In this document: positions 1-8,441 of the stretch, piece after piece
Position numbering within the stretch: the stretch's first letter is position 1
How the letters are laid out: every line of letters begins with the position of its first letter
Assembly (NCBI GenBank): GCA_025201845.1
Contig: MU604060.1
Location: 2,875-41,114, forward strand
Direction of reading: 5' to 3'
Length of the DNA: 38,240 bases
Origin: Martensiomyces pterosporus
Lineage: Eukaryota; Kickxellomycota; Kickxellomycetes; Kickxellales; Kickxellaceae
Position numbers and translations under genes: made by a program
Notes under the pieces: generated by a model
What the model was told of the DNA's origin: nothing
What the model saw: only the letters and a program-made list of their open reading frames with translations
Database searches by the model: none

Positions 1-722
1 GCCTGCTGCTTGATAACACGTCGTAGACGCCATTCCTCGGTCATCCCATGTAATTATCACGCTATCTGCGCCTTCCGTGTTTCATAAAGCGCCGTTAATT
101 AGGATTACCAGTGTGTGTGAATGGAAAGGACCAAGGAAGGTGCTTGGCATTCATCATGAGCTAATTGCACAATTTGTCGCACAAAGCATTGGATATCACA
201 GGCAGTTGGGGAAGCGAGGGAGCACGGACAGCAGGAGCACGGACAACAGGAGTGTCCAGCGGTGTCTCCTGAAAGTGCAAGCGCGGTGGATGAATGCAGG
301 AGCTCGTGTGTGGAGGGGGTGGCAATCTGAACGTGAACGGCACGAAGAGGGAGCCTGGGCGTGCTGGTGAGACGACAGCCTCCGCGACATCTGGTTTCCC
401 ACCCGCGCCGTTGCATTTGATATCGAGGGATGATGATGTAACACACGCAGGGTGCTTGAGTGCATTGTGAGTGAACAGACACATGGGGCTACGCCGTACA
501 TGTGATGAATCGACTGTCAGTGGCCCATATAAAAATGCCGGCCAACGGAAAACAGCCAGACAGCTGCGTTTTTGTCTGGCATGACCCAAATAACAAACAA
601 GGCTTTTATACTCCACTCAGCCCCCGGCGCTCCTTGAGCCTTATCCTTCCTCCTATTCTCTTTCGTAATATTTATTTTCCTCCGCTATTAGCAAATACCG
701 TTTGCAAAATTGACTCTGAAGA
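1..722. other. Intergenic upstream region of the acyltransferase gene
   Basis: I see no convincing gene here. The overlapping short reading frames on both strands show no recognisable domain or biased composition. The part nearest the acyltransferase start is pyrimidine-rich (about 620-700), as is usual just upstream of fungal start codons. It probably holds that gene's promoter and 5' leader. Confidence 0.5.
528..534 (+). promoter_or_regulatory. Possible TATA element
   Basis: A TATAAAA match lies about 195 bp upstream of the acyltransferase ATG at 723, followed by a pyrimidine-rich stretch. The distance is long but allowed in fungi. It is only a sequence match. Confidence 0.3.
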
Positions 723-3185
723 ATGGCCAGTGCCAGTAGCTCGCACTCTCCCAAGGGTGCTGTCAATGTTAATGACTCGATGGAGAATTACTTTGTGTAT
801 GATCTGTTTCGCGCCTTCTGGACCCGCGTCGTGGGCTTGTTCTTCCGTGAAATCGCCGAACGCAATGCACACCTGATTCCCAAGAGCGGACCAGTAATCT
901 TTGTAGTGGCACCTCACCACAACCAGGCAAGTAAACAAAAGCTGTCCAACTTCTCTTATCTGTGCTTATCAAGTCACCGGAGGCTAAATGTGCATGTCCT
1001 TTTTGGGCGCTTTTTTTTGTTTTAGTTTGTCGACCCGGTTATCCTGCTGATGCACGCCGTCCGCCGCGTTTACTTCCTAGTGGCCGCCGCGTCGATGCGT
1101 CGCAAGTTCATCGGGTTCTATGGCCGCTGTCTGCGCGGTATCCCGGTTGAGCGGCAGCAGGATCTGGCCAAAGTGGGGTCGGGCAAGATCAAGCTGGATG
1201 ACCGGTACTCCGAGCCCACGCTCATTACTGGCGTCGGCTCCAAATTCACACAGGAGCTCAAGCCAGGGGCCAAGATCATGCTCCCGAAGAATGCTGCCCA
1301 GGCGAAGATCGTGGAGATTATTTCGGATACCCAGGTGCGGATCGCCAAGGAAATGAAGGAGCTCTCGGCCCTTGAGCTCTTGACCCAACCCGAAGGCACC
1401 GCATACAAGGTAGTCCCGCATGTCGACCAGGACCAGATGTACAGAGCTGTGTATGAGAGGTTCAACAAGGGCGAGTGTGTCGGGATCTTCCCCGAGGGTG
1501 GATCGCACGATCGCACGCAGATGTTGCCGCTGAAGGCCGGTGCCACCATCATGGCTCTGGGCGCTACGGCGGCCAACCCGGAGCTGGGTCTGAAGATCGT
1601 GCCAACGGGGCTCAACTACTTCCACCCGAGCAAGTTCCGCTCGCGCGCAGTCATCGATTTCGGACAGCCGATTGAGATTCCAATGGATCTGGTGGAGAAG
1701 TACAAGCAGGGAGGCGATGCCAAACGCCAGGCGTGCGACGAGCTTCTGGATACTGTGTCCGAGGGACTGAAGCAAGTGACGCTGAACACGCCCGATTTGG
1801 AGACACTGAGGCTCGTGCAGGCTGGCAGGAGGCTGTACCAGCCCACGCAGCATTCGCTCAACATGACGCAGCAGGTGGAACTGACCAGGAGATTCATCAA
1901 GGGATACAACATCTACAAGGACCTGCCTGAGGTGAAGGAGCTCAGGGACCGCGTGGCAGACTATAATATGCAGCTGAGGTACTATGGAATCCGCGACCAC
2001 CAGGTTGAGACTATGGAAATCGGACGCGCGGAAGCTGGAGCCCTGTTCCTATGGCGTCTCCTGTGGCTCCTTATCATGGGCCTGGTGGCACTCCCTGGCA
2101 CCATCCTGAACATCCCTGTGTTCGTTGTCACAAGCGTCGTGAGTAAGCGCAAGGCCAAGGCGGCTCTGGCAGCATCGACCGTGAAGGTGCGCGCACGCGA
2201 TGTCATTGCGACTTGGAAGATCCTGATCACGCTGGGATTGGTGCCTCTGCTGTATACGATATACTCCATCTTGGCCATTGTGTTTGTCAGGCGTGCGCCT
2301 CACTGGGCACAGCTCTTGGTTGGAGGCGCGGTGGGGTGGTCGAGCTTCCGCATCTACGTGGCGGCGTGGGCCATGGCGTCGTTTATGAGCTATACAGCTC
2401 TGGTATTTGGGGAGCAGGCGATTGATATTGTCAAGTCTATCCGCCCTCTCTTCCTCACCCTCATCTTGGGCGAGGAGCATACGGCATTGCTGGTGAGGCA
2501 GAGGGAGGAGCTGTCGAGTGATATCACGGAGCTTGTCAATGAGCTGGGGCCAAAGATCTACCCGGAGTTCTCGAAGACCCGCGTCGACAGGGAGCAAGAT
2601 AGCCAGTCCAGGATCACGCACACCAGCTTGATTGAGGAGTCTATTAGCCTGTTCCACCAGAACATGCATGAGGGCGAGCAGGCCATCAGGCAGCGGATAG
2701 CCAAGAATGCCCAAAAGGACAAGGGCACCAAGGAGGAGGAGGAGGAGAGGCCTCCGCAGATGGAGCGGCGAGAATCCAAATACAAGTTCAACCCGCCGAC
2801 CCCGCGCACAATGGCCAGCCTCAACAGCATATCGCCTATGGAATTCCTTGGCACGGCCACTGGTACTTTGAAGACGGCTGGTAAGAGCAGCGAGCTGTCA
2901 GCTGCGTCGTCTGCGGACATGAGGAGTAAGAGCAACGGGGGCAACTCGCCCCTTGTGACAGGCACATCGACGCCAGAGACCCGCCGCGGGCTGTTTGATT
3001 TCAGCTGGGAGGACACGAGCGATATGACGCCCGAGCAAGGGAAGACGGGGGAGGACGGCGTGTTCTTCTTCGCCGACCCCAGTGATCCATCAAAGATCGT
3101 AGGAAGGCAGGAGGGTGACGAGAGTGTGCAGTATGCGCAGAGCCCAGATATCGCACCCAAGGAGGTTGTTGACGGTCAGGAGTGA
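723..3185 (+). CDS. Glycerol-3-phosphate / dihydroxyacetone-phosphate acyltransferase (Gpt2/Sct1-like)
   Basis: This enzyme catalyses the first acylation of glycerolipid synthesis at the ER membrane. It transfers an acyl chain from acyl-CoA to sn-1 of glycerol-3-phosphate or DHAP. Two exons, 723-926 and 1026-3185, give 787 residues, close to yeast Gpt2/Sct1 (about 740-760). PlsC-type motifs are all present: HHNQFVD (HX4D, His66-Asp71), FPEGGSHD (223-230) and IVPTGLNYF (259-267). Hydrophobic membrane segments follow at roughly residues 420-530, then a polar Ser/Thr/Glu-rich C-terminal tail of about 220 residues, a type of tail that is phosphoregulated in yeast homologues. The start at 723 is the first ATG in frame and gives the usual short lead before the first motif. 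The intron falls inside the catalytic motif and uses a GC donor. Function is secure; which yeast paralogue is closer is not. Confidence 0.93.
927..1025 (+). other. GC-AG intron in the acyltransferase gene
   Basis: A 99-nt phase-0 intron. The donor reads CAG|GCAAGTAA and the acceptor is a T-rich tract ending in TTTTAG. Splicing here joins HHNQ to FVDP and restores the family motif. The nearby GT at 931 would shift the frame, so the GC donor is needed. Confidence 0.85.
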
Positions 3186-3553
3186 ATGCTTTTTGTCTCA
3201 GCAAAATACGTGTTTGTTTGTTTCTTCTCGTATCCTACGCCACCAGCATCTTTAATTGAAACATGGTGTTCGTTTTTGGTGCTATTCATAGAATCTAGAC
3301 ATTTGGACGCCTTGCCCGCATGTTTGCCTGCTCCATTTGGGGGTGTGAATGGAAGCGTGTCTACTTGCAGTATGAGAGCCATCTCAAACATCTGTCGTTG
3401 CTACTTGTGTGTGTGAGTGCGAGTGTGAGGATTGCATTTATGCCGCTCATTCGCCCTCTCTATCTTTGTCTTCTCTGCGTCCTCCACGCTGTCTAATTAT
3501 TCGCCTGCTATCTCTTACACGGCTGCCAGCATCATATTCTGCAGAGACACAGG
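3186..3553. other. Intergenic region
   Basis: The 3' end of the acyltransferase gene and the promoter/5' leader of the next gene. The segment just before 3554 is C/T-rich with scattered TCTC runs. No gene or repeat is evident. Confidence 0.5.
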
Positions 3554-4270
3554 ATGAATACTGCACTTATCTTGATTCTTGCATTCGTCTCGTCTGCATT
3601 CGCCAGTCTGTTTATCAACACTCCCGAGGACGGTGTAGTCTGGAAAAACGGCGTACCAGCCCGTATTTCGTGGGTCTCCAGCCCCGGTGCGCCGCTGACT
3701 GGCAACGTAACCGTCGAGCTGATGGAGGGCAAGAACCAGTACAATCTTGGGCTAGCCCACACCATTGCCCAAGATATCCCGGCGTCTACGCAGAAGCTCA
3801 TGTACACGCCACCGAATGGTCTTCCTGGGAGCAGCTACTACGCCATTCGTGTCAGATCTACCGCGGACGGCGACTACTACTCGCATTACTTCACGGCTGG
3901 AGATCCCAGCAAACCTGGGAGTCCGTCGTATATCAGCTACTGGAGCGTGTCGTCGGCAAGCCTGGACACCTCAACTGCAGCTCGCTCTAGTGCCAGTCTT
4001 TCGGCTACTGCCAAACCATCGCCATCGAGTCTGTCAGCCAGCTCCAAAACCATGTCTAAGACTGACAGTTCCGCTGCTACTGCCACTCCCGCTTCCAGCG
4101 CCACTTCTGGGACTAGTACAAAAATTGCGGCTGTTTCTGGCTCGGCTGACCGTTTCGAGTCTATGAACGCGAAGGCACTGTTTTCGAAAAATAATGGCGC
4201 TGCCGTAGATAGATGCGCCTTGACGAGTGGCGTCCTCAGCGGCATTGCCATAGTTGTGGTGTTTTTATAA
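3554..4270 (+). CDS. Secreted Ser/Thr-rich GPI-anchored protein, Kre9/Knh1-like N-terminal domain
   Basis: A single exon of 238 residues, probably a cell-wall or plasma-membrane surface protein. Residues 1-17 form a signal peptide (hydrophobic core ending in Ala-Phe-Ala). Residues 18-117 resemble the fungal Kre9/Knh1-type immunoglobulin-like domain: an N-terminal 'NTPEDGVVWKNG' segment, then 'ARISW', and a closing 'YYAIRVRS' strand. Residues 130-205 are a Ser/Thr/Ala-rich, likely O-mannosylated stalk. The last 20 residues are hydrophobic and end without a charged tail, after an Asn-Gly-Ala stretch that could hold the GPI attachment site. Yeast Kre9 and Knh1 act in beta-1,6-glucan assembly; most fungal proteins of this architecture are uncharacterised, so the role is inferred from fold only. 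Confidence 0.8.
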   Translation: MNTALILILAFVSSAFASLFINTPEDGVVWKNGVPARISWVSSPGAPLTGNVTVELMEGKNQYNLGLAHTIAQDIPASTQKLMYTPPNGLPGSSYYAIRVRSTADGDYYSHYFTAGDPSKPGSPSYISYWSVSSASLDTSTAARSSASLSATAKPSPSSLSASSKTMSKTDSSAATATPASSATSGTSTKIAAVSGSADRFESMNAKALFSKNNGAAVDRCALTSGVLSGIAIVVVFL

Positions 4271-4764
4271 ACAGACATACGCTTCGCTAAACATCTTGTC
4301 TCCATGTGGCTGGGATGCGTGAAATATACTTATTAATGTTGCAGCGATTCCGGATACTTCAGAGATGATCTGCCAAGCTGATTACTGGCTCATCCGATAG
4401 CTCAATCTCTATAAGAGAGTTGCGAAACAAAGACAAGTGTTATGAAAAGGAGCTGGGGTGAGCTGGTTCCGCTTACGCCGCCGCGCGGGGTCAGTACAAG
4501 CGGTTGTAGTTGCGGAGGGAAGCTATTTACAAGATCTTTGCAGATGCTCGGCCTCTTTCTTTACCCGCTCATGTGGCTGTGCTTCTCATTTTGCACTCCA
4601 TTCATCGCTTGCGTAGATTCCTAGATATGGATCAGTATCATTTTGAACGCCACATTGCGCACTACACATCCCTTTATTGTCATTGCAAATGCACACAACA
4701 CACATCTTTGCTCTTTTCCATGTGACAACCGCTTTTTCTTTCTTTCTTTCTTCGTCGTCCGACC
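4271..4764. other. Intergenic region with a TTTC microsatellite
   Basis: No gene is visible. A (TTTC)n pyrimidine tract at about 4735-4753 sits directly upstream of the next start codon and probably belongs to its promoter or leader. Confidence 0.5.
4735..4753 (+). repeat. TTTC short tandem repeat
   Basis: Four to five TTTC units end 12 bp before the ATG at 4765. Such pyrimidine tracts are common just upstream of fungal start codons. Confidence 0.8.
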
Positions 4765-6135
4765 ATGCGAATACTAAGCCCATTTGCCAGCACACTCTGC
4801 ATCTCTGGGCTCTTTGCTGTGTGCGCTGTCGCTGAAGACGTGGTGTACCACTGGGACGCAGTGCGCACAGACAGCGGCCATGTATCAATCAACGGCGTAC
4901 TGCGACCACCAGTAGTCAACACAACCGTGGGTGACACCCTAGTTATCCACACAAGCAACTCAATCGACTGGCCAATCCAGCTGGCACTCCATGGGGCATT
5001 CGACGAGACACCTGATGGTTCGCTGGGCTGCGTGATAGCACCCACAGACACCCTCACATACAAGTTTGCAATCACCCAGCCAGGCACCCACTGGCTCTCT
5101 ATTCGGCCCTCCACAGGGACAGATGAGGCTACCGAGTTTGTGCATGTTCCGCTCGTTGCTCATGGCACAAAAGAGATGTATGACTACGCCGATGAGTACG
5201 TGCTTATTTTCGACCAGTCCCTTGGTGTGGACTTGGTGAATGGCGAGTCGGGCATGGAGGCACCAAAGATCGAGGTTGTGCCGTACTCTGTTTACCGCAT
5301 TCGGCTCATAAACATGGCATTCGGCTGTTCGGTGTTGTTTAGCATCGACGGCCATGAGATTACGCTGATAGAAATGGATGGCGTCGAGTATGTGCCCGAG
5401 ACCACTCACGGCGTCACTATCCTGCCTGGCCAGCGCGTGTCTGTGCTTGTGACAGCCAAGCCATACAACGATTTCAATTATAAGTACCGGGTCGCATTTA
5501 ACGACACGAATTCGGAGAGCTGGAGGAGCGGAACCATAGAGTACTGGCACGACTCGCCAGTAAAATCCGTTGATGGGTGGGACGACGGAAAGCGCGTAAG
5601 CGAGCTGGACATGTTGCCAATGGAGAACCATCCGCTGCTGGTGCCTGACAAATACATTGTGCTGGGTTCCTGTGTCCATGTATCCGACAACGCTCCAGAA
5701 AAATACGACACCAGCATTATTGGCAGCGAGTACAGTGGAAGCCAGAGCACACCAGCAAACGCCTCTCACACAAACTGCGGTGCAAGAACAGTTGCTGTAG
5801 TGCTAGACTACTTGCAAGTTGCAGAGCTCCTGGTGATCTCGCCACCCGAGCGTGCCCTGGATGTGTATCTGGACGGACGTGTATTTCAGGTCGTGGCAAA
5901 TGGCAAGGTCAAGGATCTGGAATCAGTGGGCACTGACAGCGAGCTGACGCCGATTCTCAGAACCGCTGTTAGAGTGCCTCCCAGCGAGTATGTAGTGGCT
6001 CGCTTCCGTGCCAACACACCTGGCATCTGGAGGTTCCCCAGATATCCTGAGACAAGCAGAAACGCGCCGCGACCAGATATCCTGTTTATCGAGGCGGCAG
6101 CGCACATTTCCGACAGCAACCACTGTAAGCAATGA
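4765..6135 (+). CDS. Secreted multicopper-oxidase-like protein lacking copper ligands
   Basis: A single exon of 456 residues with a signal peptide at 1-23. The order of segments follows Fet3/laccase-type multicopper oxidases. A first cupredoxin domain contains 'NGVLRPPVVNTTVGDTL'. A second contains 'RIRLINMAFGCSVLFSIDGH', 'EMDGVEYVPE' and 'PGQRVSVLVTAKP'. A third contains 'FQVVANGK', 'PPSEYVVARFRANTPGIW' and 'LFIEA'. The signature metal sites are degenerate. The HWHG/HFHG site reads ALHG, the WYHSH site reads HWLSI, the HPxHLHGH site reads VYLDGR, and the HCHIEWH site reads PRYPETS. It is shorter than Fet3 (about 630) and has no C-terminal membrane anchor. Enzymatic copper-dependent oxidation is therefore unlikely. 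It may be a scaffold, a binding protein or a partner of an active paralogue. An AATAAA at 6179-6184 follows the stop. Confidence 0.85.
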   Translation: MRILSPFASTLCISGLFAVCAVAEDVVYHWDAVRTDSGHVSINGVLRPPVVNTTVGDTLVIHTSNSIDWPIQLALHGAFDETPDGSLGCVIAPTDTLTYKFAITQPGTHWLSIRPSTGTDEATEFVHVPLVAHGTKEMYDYADEYVLIFDQSLGVDLVNGESGMEAPKIEVVPYSVYRIRLINMAFGCSVLFSIDGHEITLIEMDGVEYVPETTHGVTILPGQRVSVLVTAKPYNDFNYKYRVAFNDTNSESWRSGTIEYWHDSPVKSVDGWDDGKRVSELDMLPMENHPLLVPDKYIVLGSCVHVSDNAPEKYDTSIIGSEYSGSQSTPANASHTNCGARTVAVVLDYLQVAELLVISPPERALDVYLDGRVFQVVANGKVKDLESVGTDSELTPILRTAVRVPPSEYVVARFRANTPGIWRFPRYPETSRNAPRPDILFIEAAAHISDSNHCKQ

Positions 6136-6178
6136 AGAGGGGCGGAAGGTGTTTATTGACATCCGAGTGTAGGAGCAG

Positions 6179-6184
6179 AAATAA
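6179..6184 (+). terminator. Candidate polyadenylation signal
   Basis: AATAAA lies 44 bp after the stop codon of the multicopper-oxidase-like gene and ahead of an A/G-rich stretch. The match is by sequence only. Confidence 0.45.
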
Positions 6185-6250
6185 ACGAGAGAGAGAAAAC
6201 AGATTGCAAAGGAAAAGAATGAAATGAAAAATGTCTGGTATCAGCAGCGG

Positions 6251-6628
6251 TCATGTGTGTGCACGGGGTGGGACTGAAATGCGCCGAGGGTCCACCTCAG
6301 ATTCCTCGTACGGAGGCGGATCCGTGTTTTGTGGCGAGTACGCCGGCAGATCATCCGATTTTCCGGTGCCCTGGTGAGAAGCGGGCATGCTGGCTGCCGG
6401 CAGTCCAAGTGACAACGACGCTCTCCACGGGCCCTCGCCACCACCCTGCACAGGTACATTCGTGTCTAATGGGGGCGTAGGCTGGGCGGCTAGGCCTGCC
6501 GCGGATTCGATGTCTTCCGCTTGCTGCTGCTGACGGCGTGCTTGTCTCTGGTGCTTGAACCAAATGGAAACCAGAGCGACTACGATAATGACAACGGCAA
6601 TAGTCAGGTACCCTACGCTACCAACCAT
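6251..6628 (-). CDS. Small single-pass membrane protein with PPxY motif
   Basis: A 125-residue protein whose first 24 residues form one hydrophobic helix. A basic stop-transfer segment follows (KHQRQARRQQQQ), which suggests an Nout-Cin topology without a cleaved signal. The cytosolic tail carries LPAY (94-97) and a canonical PPPY (104-107) followed by acidic residues. In fungi, PPxY motifs bind WW domains of Rsp5/Nedd4-family ubiquitin ligases, so it may be a ligase adaptor or a substrate sorted through endosomes. No named family is recognised. The gene is convergent with the multicopper-oxidase-like gene and divergent from the J-domain gene. The compact hydrophobic-basic-PPxY layout argues that it is real. 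Confidence 0.7.
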   Translation of the reverse strand: MVGSVGYLTIAVVIIVVALVSIWFKHQRQARRQQQQAEDIESAAGLAAQPTPPLDTNVPVQGGGEGPWRASLSLGLPAASMPASHQGTGKSDDLPAYSPQNTDPPPYEESEVDPRRISVPPRAHT

Positions 6629-7344
6629 CTACGATTTCAGGCGAAACGAAAGGAGAACAGCAAGGTTTGTTATCTGCAAAGCTGCAAGAGAAAGAAAGAA
6701 AAGGCAGTTCTCCTCGGCGGGCGGCCCACATGCCCTTATAACCCAGTGCTGCTGAGCGCAGTGTGAGATGTCTCCATTGCTTGCTCTCCAACACCCGGTG
6801 TGCTACAGCAGCCTCAACCTCGCACGCTTTTCAGCTGCCTTTGCTCTCGTGGCTGATAGGCCAGTTTGAGTGTGAGGTGATTCCTGCTACGTGCCGCTCA
6901 GAAATGCCAAGCAGATGTGGGTGCCACCAGTGGATCTATTTCACGCGCTGGGTTTCCCAGCGCAGCGGTGGTCCTGGGCAAGCCCTTTCAGCCGAGCACT
7001 AGCTCTGCTGGCGTCATAGATCAACCGGCTTGATCTCTGAGCCCTGCAAATGTGTGCTGCTGGGAAGCTTGATTTGTGTGTGCTGTTGGGCAATGCCGGC
7101 ACGTGGGGATGGCGGAGCTAAGGCAAGGCACGTGAGTCGTGGGAAGCAGCGGAGACCAAAGAGGCGAGAGAAGCCAAAGCAAGCGGCAACAAGCGCAATG
7201 ATACAGAAAAAGCAAAGCGCGGTGCATGCCGCTTTTGCGGGGAAGAGAAAAAGCAGGAGACAGCCCTGTTTCCTTGCCCTTCAGCCTCCGCTATACCTAG
7301 CACTCGCGAAAAAGCTACACATATTCCAGGCAACCCTTCACAGT
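6629..7344. other. Divergent promoter region
   Basis: 716 bp between the start of the PPxY membrane protein (- strand) and the J-domain protein (+ strand). A reading frame runs through 7030-7344 into the J-domain gene, but that segment is Lys/Arg/Gln-rich and has no family resemblance. I read it as leader sequence. No other gene is seen. Confidence 0.5.
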
Positions 7345-7821
7345 ATGAATTCGGCTTCCAGCAAAACCATTCCGGTGGAGGAGGACTACTACGACATCCT
7401 CAAGAGCTCGCCGCACTCCCACGCCGACCAAATCCACGCCGAGTACCGCGCGCTAGCGCGGCAGCACCACCCGGACAAGACGCTCAACGGAGCAGAGAGC
7501 AGCAGCTGGGAGCAGGTAAGAGTGGCCTACGAGACCCTCCGTGATCCACGCAGGCGCGCGCAGTACGACCGGTGGCGGGTGTCCAAGCTGCCCATCACGT
7601 TTGAGCAGTTTCTTCGGTCGCCACAGGCACAGACCATGCACTGGAGCTTTGACTACCAGCGATCAATCGAGGGGCCCGGCAGGAGAGTCAGCGATCAGGG
7701 CAGGTGGTGGGCGTCCAGGGAAGCCAAGGAGAACGCTGCTTCTGCCAGGAATGTCTGGGGCGCTGCTGGGAAGAAGGAGACAAGGGACGTGTATGATATG
7801 TTTCGCAACTACGAGATCTGA
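7345..7821 (+). CDS. J-domain co-chaperone, DNAJC12-like
   Basis: A 158-residue protein. The J domain spans about residues 12-75: it starts with 'EEDYYDIL', has the Hsp70-stimulating His-Pro-Asp in 'HHPDKT', and ends in 'RAQYDRWR'. Downstream it keeps features I recall from animal DNAJC12: a 'PITFEQF' segment, 'TMHWSF', and the C-terminal tail 'MFRNYEI', which nearly matches the KFRNYEI end of human DNAJC12. Length is also close (human 198). The ATG at 7345 leaves about 12 residues before the J domain, as in DNAJC12. Upstream in-frame ATGs would add a basic tail not seen in the family. Role: Hsp70 co-chaperone, probably cytosolic. The animal protein serves aromatic amino acid hydroxylases; the fungal client is unknown. 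Confidence 0.85.
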   Translation: MNSASSKTIPVEEDYYDILKSSPHSHADQIHAEYRALARQHHPDKTLNGAESSSWEQVRVAYETLRDPRRRAQYDRWRVSKLPITFEQFLRSPQAQTMHWSFDYQRSIEGPGRRVSDQGRWWASREAKENAASARNVWGAAGKKETRDVYDMFRNYEI

Positions 7822-7974
7822 TATCTTGTCTGGATCACACGGCGCTCCCCAAAACTTGCCCGGCCACGACGGATGGCAGAAATTCGCAGCCCGGCGGGAC
7901 TGCCAGCGGCGAGCTCCGCCCTCGCTTTCCTAGCTGTTCCGCTTTTCTAGTCCTCATTCTTTGTGCTTTAAACA

Positions 7975-8295
7975 ATGACCCTTTCGCTGGGCCAGATAGT
8001 CGACGATCTGAACAACAACAGCGACAGCCCCACAAATAATGCTGCAAAGTTGGCGGCAAGCGCACAGTCACAGCCAGCAGCTGTCTCGAAGGACTCGCTC
8101 AGCTCCACTCTCGCCACACCCACTCTAGCGTCCATCGAGCAGCTGGTTGACTCGGTTAGGAACATCCGCGCCATGACTGACGAGGTAATGGATGCGCGGG
8201 CCAGAATCGACGAGATTTTGGAAAACGCCAAAGAGCTCGACGTCATCGTGGACACACACCAAATACCAAGCGCGCCCTCTCCCTCGTCTACTTAA
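7975..8295 (+). CDS. Small hypothetical protein with C-terminal helix
   Basis: A 106-residue ORF that I do not recognise. The first 50 residues are rich in Asn, Ser, Ala and Thr and look disordered. Residues 52-92 have the heptad-like hydrophobic spacing of an amphipathic or coiled-coil helix (LVDSVRNIRAMTDEV, then ARIDEILENAKELDVIV). The tail is Pro/Ser-rich. It starts 153 bp after the J-domain gene, is followed by an AATAAA at 8344-8349, and is convergent with the large IQ-motif gene. Such small helical proteins are often subunits of tethering or kinetochore complexes, but nothing here identifies one. Confidence 0.55.
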   Translation: MTLSLGQIVDDLNNNSDSPTNNAAKLAASAQSQPAAVSKDSLSSTLATPTLASIEQLVDSVRNIRAMTDEVMDARARIDEILENAKELDVIVDTHQIPSAPSPSST

Positions 8296-8343
8296 GCTCT
8301 ATGCCAGCAAGGGCCTGTTCATAGCAAGTACACGTTTGTATTG

Positions 8344-8349
8344 AATAAA
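8344..8349 (+). terminator. Candidate polyadenylation signal
   Basis: AATAAA lies 49 bp after the stop of the small helical protein, just before the convergent end of the IQ-motif gene. Confidence 0.45.
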
Positions 8350-8441
8350 ATGCATAAACGAAAGAGCCTTGGGTGTGGACAGAGGCTGTCTAGTGAGAGA
8401 AAAAAAAAACAACAGAAATGCAAAACACAATGCCCTTAGGC

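Noticed and set aside
931..936. GTAAAC as donor for the acyltransferase intron
   Set aside because: It leaves the exon in the wrong phase and breaks the HHNQFVD motif.
7030..7344. In-frame upstream extension of the DNAJC12-like protein
   Set aside because: Basic, low-similarity extension not seen in DNAJC12 proteins. The ATG at 7345 gives the family's N-terminus.
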